23,706 bases of DNA from a virus: positions 1 through 23,706 of IMG/VR virus record IMGVR_UViG_3300027659_000212; one strand, written 5' to 3'. Below are positions 1-5,609 of the stretch, in pieces. Below the pieces are notes generated by a model. It made no database searches. It worked only from the letters and a program-made list of their open reading frames with translations, and was not told the origin of the DNA. Position numbers and translations under genes: made by a program. Each line of letters opens with the position of its first letter. The stretch's first letter is position 1.

Positions 1-720
1 TGTTTTAACCTTGTAGCGGCGTGCACCAACTTGACGAATAATATCAGCAACTTTACGAGTACCACCTGTTACGTATGCAAACGGTGTAAGTGCGTTTTCT
101 TGATTGGTACTTGAACCAGGTGCACCTGAATCAGTTGTTAACACAATAGTACCTACTGGAGCTGCACCAGTAGTAGCTGAGTAAGTAGTAACTGTAAATG
201 TTTCTGCGCCAGTATAACCAGATCCTTTTTCATTGATAACAGCACTTTTAACACTAAAGTTAATATCAGTTAAGAATGTAGCAGGTCCTGAATGGGTGCC
301 TGTCTTAGTAATATTGACACCAGTTGTGTCAGTTGGTAAACTACCATATGCAACACCACTACCTGCAGTTGTTGTAAATGTAGCATTTGTTCCGCTTATA
401 CTAGCAACGGTAATAGTTGGACTACCACCGGCTGCATAAGTGTATGTATCACCGACTGATAATCCTGCTTTGCCTGCGCCTGTTGACACACTTGCAACTT
501 CAAAAGTAACTGCCCAAGTTGCTTGTACACCGCCGGGCAACGTTGGAGCTGGAAGTGCTAACCCTATTAATGGGCTATTTGTAGCATCATTGCCACGGAA
601 TAGACCTAAGTTAGACCAATTGATACTAGCGATGCCTTCACCACCAATTTTATCATCAGTAGTACCTGTTGTACCGATGTTGCGATTACCAAAATATTTT
701 TTGTTTAGATTTGATGCCAT
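1..720 (-). CDS. Virion structural protein, N-terminal 240 residues (C-terminus outside window)
   Basis: An open frame runs on the minus strand from ATG at 720 to the left edge without a stop, so only the first 240 codons are present. The N-terminus (MASNLNKKYFGN, then GGEGIASINWSN) resembles a class of abundant structural proteins in marine T4-like phages that start with a KxYFGN segment followed by GG-G. The rest is rich in Thr, Gly, Ser and Val with beta-strand-like alternation, as in phage decoration or fibre proteins. The end of the visible part (PFAYVTGGTRKVADIIRQVG) is less repetitive and may begin a folded domain. A Shine-Dalgarno AAAGGA lies before the ATG, and a late octamer lies about 80 bases upstream. 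Virion role is inferred from resemblance and late promoter; the exact location in the particle is unknown. Confidence 0.6.
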   Translation of the reverse strand, partial: MASNLNKKYFGNRNIGTTGTTDDKIGGEGIASINWSNLGLFRGNDATNSPLIGLALPAPTLPGGVQATWAVTFEVASVSTGAGKAGLSVGDTYTYAAGGSPTITVASISGTNATFTTTAGSGVAYGSLPTDTTGVNITKTGTHSGPATFLTDINFSVKSAVINEKGSGYTGAETFTVTTYSATTGAAPVGTIVLTTDSGAPGSSTNQENALTPFAYVTGGTRKVADIIRQVGARRYKVKT

Positions 721-749
721 TTTATTTTTCCTTTAAGTTATGGGCGTTC

Positions 750-776
750 TAGGCCTACGCAGTGGCTTACTGCGTA
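750..776 (-). promoter_or_regulatory. Hairpin in the leader of the first structural gene
   Basis: Between the late octamer (802-809) and the ATG at 720 the leader holds a perfect 7-bp inverted repeat, TACGCAG/CTGCGTA (756-762 and 770-776, loop of 7), next to the palindrome TAGGCCTA (750-757). No U-run follows on the minus strand, so this is not a classic terminator. It may stabilise the 5' end of a highly expressed late mRNA. Confidence 0.45.
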
Positions 777-801
777 AACTCTCATTCAAGAGCGAACATT
801 A

Positions 802-809
802 TATTTATC
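802..809 (-). promoter_or_regulatory. T4-type late promoter (GATAAATA)
   Basis: The minus strand reads GATAAATA here, one base from the T4 late consensus TATAAATA. It lies between the stop of the 822-1802 gene and the start at 720 and would give a leader of about 75 bases. The same octamer recurs before several other virion genes in the window. Confidence 0.65.
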
Positions 810-821
810 TTTTTTGGGTGA

Positions 822-1802
822 TTAGAAAGGAGTCTGACTCATTGAAACTCTAGACCAAATGTCTGTTAAATTGTCAACATAGTCTTGTCTACAGTAATAC
901 ATGTAATTATTGTCAAACGCTATAGTACCTTTTTTATCGCCGACAGCACCAAAGCTATTTGCTGGTGCAGTTGCTACTGTTACTATCAGTGTACCAACAG
1001 TTGCATTACCTGTAACTGTTAAATTAGCCAATGTACCAACACTTGTGATATTAGGTTGTGCGGCTGTTGTTAATGTACCTACTAAGTAGTTACCACTAAT
1101 AAGATTGGCACCCGAAACTTCTGAGCCAGTACCGCTTAATTTAATATCTGTATTAGCACTAAGAGTAATATTTGCTGTTGAAAAGGTTGCAATATTTGCA
1201 GTTCCACCCACACTTATTGTTACATTGCTGTTAGCGGTAATAGATACATTACTGTTTCCACTAATAATGTTGCTAGGTTTACCCCAAGACAAATCAGACC
1301 CAGTATTATACAACCAACCTTCTGCGTCTTGAGGTAAACTTGCTCCTCCTCCAACAGAGGATGTCCAACTTAAATTACCGGTTCCATCAGTAGATAATAA
1401 GCCGCCACTCATTCCGCCTGAAATTGAAATATTTGCAGGGGCTCCTAAACTTAGTTTAATATTTTTATTAGGGCCTAATTTTGTTCCGTCCCAGTTAGTC
1501 CAAGACGTACCGGTTGATGCATTGCCGTTTGCTACTAATAGTTGACCAGTAACAATATTAGCTGTGCTAAGATAAGTATTACTAGAACCTTCTACTTTAG
1601 CAAATTGTAATGTTGAGACTTCAGTTAATATTTCAGTTTGTGTAGTTGTTCCACCATCCGGAACAGGTACTAATATAGGATCGTTTCCTATATATACTCG
1701 TTGAGTATCTGATGCAAATCCTATTTCCCCCGTGTCTAATTGGGGCAAATCTATATTTGCACCTACTCTGTGAATTATTTTACTTATTTGTACAATGGCC
1801 AT
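822..1802 (-). CDS. Tail-fibre-like virion protein (326 aa)
   Basis: The N-terminus (MAIVQISKIIHRVG, then DLPQLDTGEIGFASDTQRVY at about 18-37) matches the short attachment module found at the start of many phage fibre and tropism proteins, where P-Q-L-x-x-G-E-x-G-x-x-x-D-T-x-x-x-Y/W-I-G-N is typical. The middle is low-complexity Ser/Thr/Asn/Gly repeat, including the fibre-type segment LTTAAQPNITSVGTL near residues 243-257. The C-terminus (GDKKGTIAFDNNYMYYCRQD) resembles a module common at fibre ends in aquatic phages. Late expression is supported by GATAAATA at 1827-1834. The ATG at 1802 is preceded by GAAGA about 8 bases upstream. A stem-loop overlaps this start and is listed separately. Fibre assignment is from motif resemblance; receptor specificity cannot be read. 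Confidence 0.65.
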   Translation of the reverse strand: MAIVQISKIIHRVGANIDLPQLDTGEIGFASDTQRVYIGNDPILVPVPDGGTTTQTEILTEVSTLQFAKVEGSSNTYLSTANIVTGQLLVANGNASTGTSWTNWDGTKLGPNKNIKLSLGAPANISISGGMSGGLLSTDGTGNLSWTSSVGGGASLPQDAEGWLYNTGSDLSWGKPSNIISGNSNVSITANSNVTISVGGTANIATFSTANITLSANTDIKLSGTGSEVSGANLISGNYLVGTLTTAAQPNITSVGTLANLTVTGNATVGTLIVTVATAPANSFGAVGDKKGTIAFDNNYMYYCRQDYVDNLTDIWSRVSMSQTPF

Positions 1803-1828
1803 AGTTTAATCTTCAGTTGATTAAACTA
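1802..1828 (-). promoter_or_regulatory. Perfect 10-bp hairpin covering the start of the fibre-like gene
   Basis: TAGTTTAATC (1802-1811) and GATTAAACTA (1819-1828) are perfect inverted repeats with a 7-base loop. In a minus-strand transcript the 3' arm ends on the A of the AUG at 1802, and the GAAGA ribosome-binding sequence lies in the loop and arm. The late octamer (1827-1834) overlaps the 5' arm, so a late transcript starting near 1821 would lack most of that arm. Confidence 0.7.
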
Positions 1829-1834
1829 TTTATC
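1827..1834 (-). promoter_or_regulatory. T4-type late promoter (GATAAATA)
   Basis: GATAAATA on the minus strand, 25 bases before the ATG at 1802. It overlaps the upstream arm of the hairpin at 1802-1828, so initiation would occur inside the inverted repeat. Confidence 0.7.
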
Positions 1835-1839
1835 ACGAT

Positions 1840-2526
1840 TTACAAGAACTTCATATAGAATTGTTCACACTTTTTGAACCACATATCAGTATATTTGTCA
1901 AATTCAGTACCCTCAACGATGAATTCTTGGTATTCATTGGCAGCTGAACACATAAAAATAACACCCTTACGTATCTTTGTTCCATGCACTTCATTGTGTG
2001 CGTTAGCATAGGCTGCCAGCTGTACAAAATAGTCATCAATCCACTCACGTTTCTTGGGCTTGTTTGTCTGCTTGTGATCCATGATAGCTTCTGCATTATC
2101 ATGTACACCACACAAGTCAGTTGTACCAGCATAAACTGACGGGAAATATACTGGAACTTCTGTACCCCAGTATTCATTACACTTACTAAGTCCTTGAGCA
2201 ATGATGCTCTGAGCCATTTGATGACTTTGAATACTATATGGATTGCTTCCCGGTGTGCCTATTTCACCTGTCTTAATATAATCTTCAAGCCACTTGTGCA
2301 TTCGTGTACCACGACCTGCGGCTTCAGTTGTTATCTCTTGTGCTTTTTGGGGACCGACTCGTTTGCGCCACTCCATCAATGCTTTTTTGGATTCTTCTGA
2401 TTTAGTAGCATCTAGTATTGTAGTGACTGAGGGAAGTTTATTACCATCGGGAGTTGCATATCTACGACCTTCTGGTGTGTCAATGCGTTTGAGTGGTTCG
2501 TATTTGAATTTGTTGGGATTGTACAT
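1840..2526 (-). CDS. PD-(D/E)XK exonuclease, RecB/Cas4/MGME1-like (228 aa)
   Basis: Predicted metal-dependent nuclease acting on DNA ends. Visible family motifs are, in order: RGTRMHKWLEDY with H77 and E81, the helical His motif of RecB/Cas4-type nucleases; E123 in GTEVPVY; D137 in GTTDLCG (the Asp of the PD motif); D150-H-K152 in IMDHKQTN (the D/E-x-K motif); and Q169 in QLAAYA (the trailing Gln/Tyr motif). All expected catalytic positions are present, so it should be active. Its length is typical for a single-domain phage member. It lies among late virion genes but has its own consensus sigma70 promoter 9 bases upstream, so it is probably expressed early and used in recombination, replication or host DNA degradation. 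There is no Shine-Dalgarno at ATG 2526, consistent with a leaderless message. Confidence 0.85.
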   Translation of the reverse strand: MYNPNKFKYEPLKRIDTPEGRRYATPDGNKLPSVTTILDATKSEESKKALMEWRKRVGPQKAQEITTEAAGRGTRMHKWLEDYIKTGEIGTPGSNPYSIQSHQMAQSIIAQGLSKCNEYWGTEVPVYFPSVYAGTTDLCGVHDNAEAIMDHKQTNKPKKREWIDDYFVQLAAYANAHNEVHGTKIRKGVIFMCSAANEYQEFIVEGTEFDKYTDMWFKKCEQFYMKFL

Positions 2527-2529
2527 TTA

Positions 2530-2563
2530 CTAAGATTATACACTATCTTAGATTAATTGTCAA
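2530..2563 (-). promoter_or_regulatory. Consensus sigma70 promoter with inverted repeat over the -10
   Basis: On the minus strand: TTGACA (2558-2563), a 17-base spacer, TATAAT (2535-2540), both hexamers perfect, then 8 bases to the ATG at 2526. An inverted repeat CTAAGAT/ATCTTAG (2530-2536 and 2545-2551) straddles the -10, as an operator would. In read-through RNA the same repeat would form a hairpin just before the start codon. Confidence 0.8.
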
Positions 2564-2573
2564 CTATATTCGG

Positions 2574-2888
2574 TTAATTGATTTGTTTACTAGCCATTTG
2601 CTGGCGAATCTTTTCATTCTCATCCGGGCCTTGTTCAGCACCCTCTGTGTCACGGTCTTGGCCCTTGAAGATAACTTGATCTTTTTCGATATCTCTGATG
2701 ATATTTTTCAGTGGATCTTGTTTAATCATATTAAACAAATCTGCTTTGTCTACAGTTATGCCATTCTTGTTTAAGACAGTCAAGAATTCATCAGTGGTCA
2801 TAGGTTCATTTTGCGTAGAAAGTTGATTAGCTACTGCTGTCAACTTAATACGCAATGGGTCATTATCACTGAATTCGTATAAGCGCAT
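2574..2888 (-). CDS. Conserved phage protein with MRLYEF N-terminus, probable virion or prohead protein (104 aa)
   Basis: This small, largely helical protein begins MRLYEFSD, like the MKLTEF and MRFSEF starts of two other genes here. Proteins with this start and a PLKNII-type segment (residues about 69-74) occur next to the same upstream neighbour in marine T4-like phages. The tail is charged and polar (GAEQGPDENEKIRQQMASKQ). Its ATG (2888) is separated by one base from the stop of the upstream gene (2890-2892). A 6-bp inverted repeat TAAGCG/CGCTTA (2880-2885, 2894-2899) places stop and start in one loop, which suggests coupled translation. Function is unknown; a capsid-associated role is inferred from neighbours and the T4 capsid-targeting resemblance. 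Confidence 0.6.
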   Translation of the reverse strand: MRLYEFSDNDPLRIKLTAVANQLSTQNEPMTTDEFLTVLNKNGITVDKADLFNMIKQDPLKNIIRDIEKDQVIFKGQDRDTEGAEQGPDENEKIRQQMASKQIN

Positions 2889-2889
2889 A

Positions 2890-3612
2890 TTAACGCTTAG
2901 TTCTGCCTACTGCTGGCATAGGCTCTTCTGGTTCTTCTGCTGGCATCTCAGGTTCTGCCATTGCGTCAGCACCCATTTCTTCACCACCTAGATCAGGTCC
3001 CATCTCGCCACCTGCCATTGGATCGGCTCCCATACCATTATCCATGCCTCCTGCATCCATACCAAAGCCGCCGCCTTGACCAGTCACAACACCTAATGCG
3101 CCTGTAAGACCTGTCTTAGATTGTGTTAGTGCGGCTTGTAGTGAAGTCAATGCCTCTGTTACTTGGCTACTAAATTGTTCACCTTCACTTGTTCCAAACT
3201 CACTGTTAACACCGTCAACAACTGCTGGTAATTCTTTTACTAGCATATCACTAACTTGTTCAATCATCTTTTGCATTGAATCAACCATTTCTTGTGCGGC
3301 TAGAACAACTTGAGATTTCTCAACTTCTTCATTCTCAACAACAATACGTGGATTGTACATTGGCATAGTTCTTAAATCACCGTAATGATGATTTAGTGCT
3401 TGTTCCATGAACACAAGTTTCAAGTAAGCAGGATTTTGTTCTCCACTCATTGACTTGTTTTTTGCTTCACTCATCAATCCTTTGACTTTTTTAAGCATAT
3501 TTTTAGTCTCATATAGACCTAGCTTCTCAACATTAAAGGATGTGTTGAAGTGTTCTTTTAGAGCTTGTTTAGCTACTGTTGTTGGTTTAGCGTTAAATTC
3601 GGTTAGTTTCAT
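2890..3612 (-). CDS. Conserved virion-associated protein with acidic Gly/Met/Pro tail (240 aa)
   Basis: It begins MKLTEFNAKPTTVAKQALKE. The first 150 residues are predicted mostly helical, with a conserved-looking segment around 72-110 (EEVEKSQVVLAAQEMVDSMQ). The C-terminal 70 residues are a low-complexity acidic tail rich in Gly, Met, Asp, Glu and Pro that ends in the basic VGRTKR. Helical core plus acidic disordered tail fits a scaffold, prohead-core or internal protein, and similar proteins are called virion structural in cyanophage and pelagiphage genomes. A late octamer at 3638-3645 and an AGGA ribosome-binding site before ATG 3612 support late expression. Precise function is not known. 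Confidence 0.6.
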   Translation of the reverse strand: MKLTEFNAKPTTVAKQALKEHFNTSFNVEKLGLYETKNMLKKVKGLMSEAKNKSMSGEQNPAYLKLVFMEQALNHHYGDLRTMPMYNPRIVVENEEVEKSQVVLAAQEMVDSMQKMIEQVSDMLVKELPAVVDGVNSEFGTSEGEQFSSQVTEALTSLQAALTQSKTGLTGALGVVTGQGGGFGMDAGGMDNGMGADPMAGGEMGPDLGGEEMGADAMAEPEMPAEEPEEPMPAVGRTKR

Positions 3613-3637
3613 AGTTTTTCCTAGAGTACTGATAATA

Positions 3638-3645
3638 TATTTATC
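3638..3645 (-). promoter_or_regulatory. T4-type late promoter (GATAAATA)
   Basis: GATAAATA on the minus strand, 25 bases before ATG 3612, giving a leader of about 20 bases that contains TAGGAAAAACT before the start. It sits just before the stop codon of the upstream gene (3656-3658) and drives the two-gene unit 3612-2574. Confidence 0.7.
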
Positions 3646-3655
3646 ATTGGTTTAA

Positions 3656-4141
3656 TTATTTTGCGGAGTTTAGCGCAAATTGTTTATGTTGCCAAGCATT
3701 GGCCTTGTCTATAAAATTCTCTAATTCTGATAGAAGTTTCTGCTTTTTGAGCATATCTTCGTTCAACTTAGTCAAAATGATAGTCCTAGCTTCTAGGTTC
3801 TTCCCAGACTTAGCTAATTTTTGATGTAGTTTTAGATTTTCCAGTGTTCCTGAAAGAATACTGTCTAAGTAAAGAACTCGGGCAGCATCCATAATATAAT
3901 TAGATTTATCAAACGTGATCCAAGTTACTGCATTCTTTAACTCAGTAAAAGTATGACTAGTGTATGTTGCATCTTTAGTCATTAGATATCCGTCATCATT
4001 TTTTTTGATAGAATAATCACCGTACAGTCTATATGTTCCGTCAGGATCCTGATAAATGATTTCACGTTCTAATTTTGATAGCTTTTCTTTACTGAACATC
4101 CTAGTCAGAATAGAAAATAATTTGTCGTTTTTACTGACCAT
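3656..4141 (-). CDS. Conserved aquatic-phage protein, probably virion-associated (161 aa)
   Basis: Residues about 30-85 look like a small beta-rich domain with a YLMTKDATYTSHTFTELKNA segment and then an AVTWITFDK strand. The C-terminal half (residues 90-155) is a long Leu/Lys-rich helix or coiled coil. I recognise the type (N-terminal beta unit, AVTWI motif, C-terminal helices) from marine T4-like phages, where it lies beside structural genes. The best start is ATG 4141, which overlaps the upstream stop by 11 bases and has GAGGTGATT in front. A TTG one codon earlier (4144) is less likely. No enzymatic motif is visible. It shares a late transcription unit with the next gene upstream. Confidence 0.6.
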   Translation of the reverse strand: MVSKNDKLFSILTRMFSKEKLSKLEREIIYQDPDGTYRLYGDYSIKKNDDGYLMTKDATYTSHTFTELKNAVTWITFDKSNYIMDAARVLYLDSILSGTLENLKLHQKLAKSGKNLEARTIILTKLNEDMLKKQKLLSELENFIDKANAWQHKQFALNSAK

Positions 4142-4589
4142 CAATCACCTCAAAGTATATATTTCTTAATTCAGGAGTAACATCTAAAAATGTTGGTAAT
4201 TTATTAAATTCATTACCAACTTGAATCATGGGTACACCTTCACAATCAGAGAATAGATATCCTAAATTAGCTATACCATCATTAAACATATCTTCCCCAA
4301 CAATAGTAAAGCTAAATGACCACATTGTACAAGGTTCTTCTGATTCTAATAAAAATCCAAATCTTTCTGTGTCACTTAGTGTAACTTCTTCTTTTTCAGG
4401 TGTTGTAATTTCTTCTGGTAACCCTCTTAAGGAGATTATTTGAATAATAGTATCAAGATTACATTGTGTATTTCTTTGTTGTTCCCACAATGTTATCTTT
4501 TCCGCAACAGGAGCGGGAGTGTTTCTTCTGTTTGTAATTCCTGTTTTAGTTATATCAAACAGGGTGTAGCATTTAATTTTTAATGACAT
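4131..4589 (-). CDS. Conserved aquatic-phage protein of unknown function (152 aa)
   Basis: It begins MSLKIKCYTLFDITKTGITN, followed by a helical stretch with many Gln and Asn (residues 25-55). The C-terminal half includes GYLFSDCEGVPMIQVGN and ends in strand-like ELRNIYFEVIDGQ. Proteins with the CYTLFDIT start and the VPMIQ/NIYFEV end recur beside virion genes in marine T4-like phages. No catalytic motif is seen. The only exact TATAAATA octamer in the window ends 4 bases before the ATG, and there is no Shine-Dalgarno. A transcript from it would be leaderless or nearly so. An intrinsic terminator for the preceding unit lies just upstream, so this gene heads its own unit. Confidence 0.6.
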   Translation of the reverse strand: MSLKIKCYTLFDITKTGITNRRNTPAPVAEKITLWEQQRNTQCNLDTIIQIISLRGLPEEITTPEKEEVTLSDTERFGFLLESEEPCTMWSFSFTIVGEDMFNDGIANLGYLFSDCEGVPMIQVGNEFNKLPTFLDVTPELRNIYFEVIDGQ

Positions 4590-4593
4590 ACAC

Positions 4594-4601
4594 TATTTAT
4601 A
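4594..4601 (-). promoter_or_regulatory. Exact T4 late promoter octamer TATAAATA
   Basis: TATAAATA on the minus strand, 4 bases before the ATG at 4589 and just after the terminator at 4605-4632. Initiation 5-6 bases downstream would fall at the start codon. Confidence 0.75.
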
Positions 4602-4604
4602 GAG

Positions 4605-4632
4605 GTAAAAAAGCCCGCAATAAAAGCGGGCT
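4605..4632 (-). terminator. Intrinsic terminator after the 4641-5580 unit
   Basis: On the minus strand, AGCCCGC (4626-4632), a 7-base loop and GCGGGCT (4612-4618) form a 7-bp GC-rich stem. It is followed directly by a run of T residues. It lies 8 bases after the stop codon at 4641. Confidence 0.9.
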
Positions 4633-4640
4633 ATATTAAT

Positions 4641-5345
4641 TTAATTTGGGATACCCATCATTCCCTTAATACTCGGCATTTCTACTTTAGCCTTATTAGT
4701 ATTTGCTTGCGCTATTTTTAACATTACTGGACCAAGTGCTAAATCAGCCTGGTCATTCTTTCCAGTAACAGCTTGGTCTAATGCTTGGTCTAATGCAAGT
4801 TTATATACCCCGGTATTATAGTTATTTCTTGTTAGATAGTCCTGAGTAAACTTATTATAATCAAACTGAGGATCTGTTTTTGCGTTACGTAATTTGGTTG
4901 AAAAGTTATTGATAAAAATTTGATCTGCTCTCTTATCCACTCTATTATTAATAGGGCCTGTTCGTCTTGCAGGGGCTGACAGGCTTCTGCCCTGGATAGC
5001 TTTATTAACATACTGTAGGTATACATCAGGAACATCACCGGGTGAATGCGCTCCAGATTGAATTGCATCAGCCCAAGAATTAATATGCTGAATGTCAGTT
5101 TCATCTGGTTTAGAACCTCCATGAAGACTGTATTGCATTGCTTGTTGTTGCGCTTGTGCAGCCTGTTGTTGTTGAGCATACGCCGGTGATGCAGGGGCAG
5201 CCTGCTGTTGTGGAGCCTGCTGTTGTGGAGCCTGCTGTTGTGGAGCCTGCTGTTGTGGAGCCTGCTGTTGCTGACGTTTAGCCCGTTGTCTTTGTCGGCG
5301 GGATCCGCCCCCCTCAATTAAAAAATCAAACTCAGAGAATCTCAT
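4641..5345 (-). CDS. Candidate packaged internal protein: capsid-targeting-like N-terminus, Arg/Gln-rich segment (234 aa)
   Basis: The N-terminus MRFSEFDFLIEGGG resembles the T4 capsid-targeting sequence of internal proteins (MKTYQEFIAEA). It contains L-I-E followed by G at residues 9-12, which fits the T4 prohead protease (gp21) preference for (L/I)-x-E before a small residue. Cleavage there would expose a very basic stretch (SRRQRQRAKR, 15-24). That is followed by a Gln/Ala/Pro repeat (QQQAP units, about 25-50) and further Gln/Ala-rich sequence to about 70. From about 80 on, the protein looks folded and helical with no enzyme motif I recognise. The ATG (5345) overlaps the stop of the upstream gene by 14 bases. 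The unit has a late octamer and ends at an intrinsic terminator. Packaging with DNA is inference; gene and lateness are well supported. Confidence 0.6.
   Translation of the reverse strand: MRFSEFDFLIEGGGSRRQRQRAKRQQQQAPQQQAPQQQAPQQQAPQQQAAPASPAYAQQQQAAQAQQQAMQYSLHGGSKPDETDIQHINSWADAIQSGAHSPGDVPDVYLQYVNKAIQGRSLSAPARRTGPINNRVDKRADQIFINNFSTKLRNAKTDPQFDYNKFTQDYLTRNNYNTGVYKLALDQALDQAVTGKNDQADLALGPVMLKIAQANTNKAKVEMPSIKGMMGIPN
5201..5270 (-). repeat. 15-bp tandem repeat encoding (QQQAP)n
   Basis: Four exact copies of the 15-mer cctgctgttgtggag follow one another from 5201 to 5260, with a further 10-base partial copy to 5270. Decayed relatives lie to the left (5161-5200). The unit is in frame and encodes Gln-Gln-Gln-Ala-Pro, so copy-number change would alter linker length without a frameshift. 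Confidence 0.95.
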
Positions 5346-5580
5346 CTTTTTTCCTCAAACTTTTTGAGAATCTATCCTGATCACGTGCTTTAATAGCACT
5401 AAGCAATTTTCTCTCTAGTATCTGAGCCTTTTCACTGTCATAGTGCTTGTTAATCATTTCCAATAGATTAATTGCGCTAGTGATGATATTATGGGCACGG
5501 CTTTCAATAATATGTGACGTATCACGATTATTTCCAATTGCTTCTAATTCTTCTAAAAGACTACGGGTTTTTCTTTGCAT
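5332..5580 (-). CDS. Conserved small helical phage protein (82 aa)
   Basis: It begins MQRKTRSLLEELEAIG and continues as two or three amphipathic helices, ending in KSLRKKDEIL. Close relatives with the RKTRSLLEEL start are frequent in marine T4-like phages, but I know of no function. ATG 5580 is preceded by TTAGGATC. The late octamer at 5602-5609 overlaps the stop codon of the helicase gene. It is the first gene of a late two-gene unit with the candidate internal protein and overlaps it by 14 bases. Confidence 0.6.
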   Translation of the reverse strand: MQRKTRSLLEELEAIGNNRDTSHIIESRAHNIITSAINLLEMINKHYDSEKAQILERKLLSAIKARDQDRFSKSLRKKDEIL

Positions 5581-5601
5581 GTTGTGGGTAGATCCTAATA
5601 G

Positions 5602-5609
5602 TATTTATC
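5602..5609 (-). promoter_or_regulatory. T4-type late promoter overlapping the helicase stop codon
   Basis: GATAAATA on the minus strand. The helicase stop TGA (5608-5610) shares its last bases with the octamer (TGATAAATA). It would give a leader of about 20 bases before ATG 5580 and separates early replication genes from late genes. Confidence 0.7.

Noticed and set aside
440-736. Plus-strand open frames opposite the structural genes (also 233-439 and 1105-1332)
   Set aside because: They lie antisense to well-supported minus-strand genes, have no ribosome-binding sites or promoters, and their composition mirrors the Thr/Val/Gly repeats of the real proteins.
4832-5317. Minus-strand open frame with repeated NSRLH units
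   Set aside because: It is a frame-shifted reading of the QQQAP repeat gene. The true frame has a late promoter, coupled start and a sensible protein.
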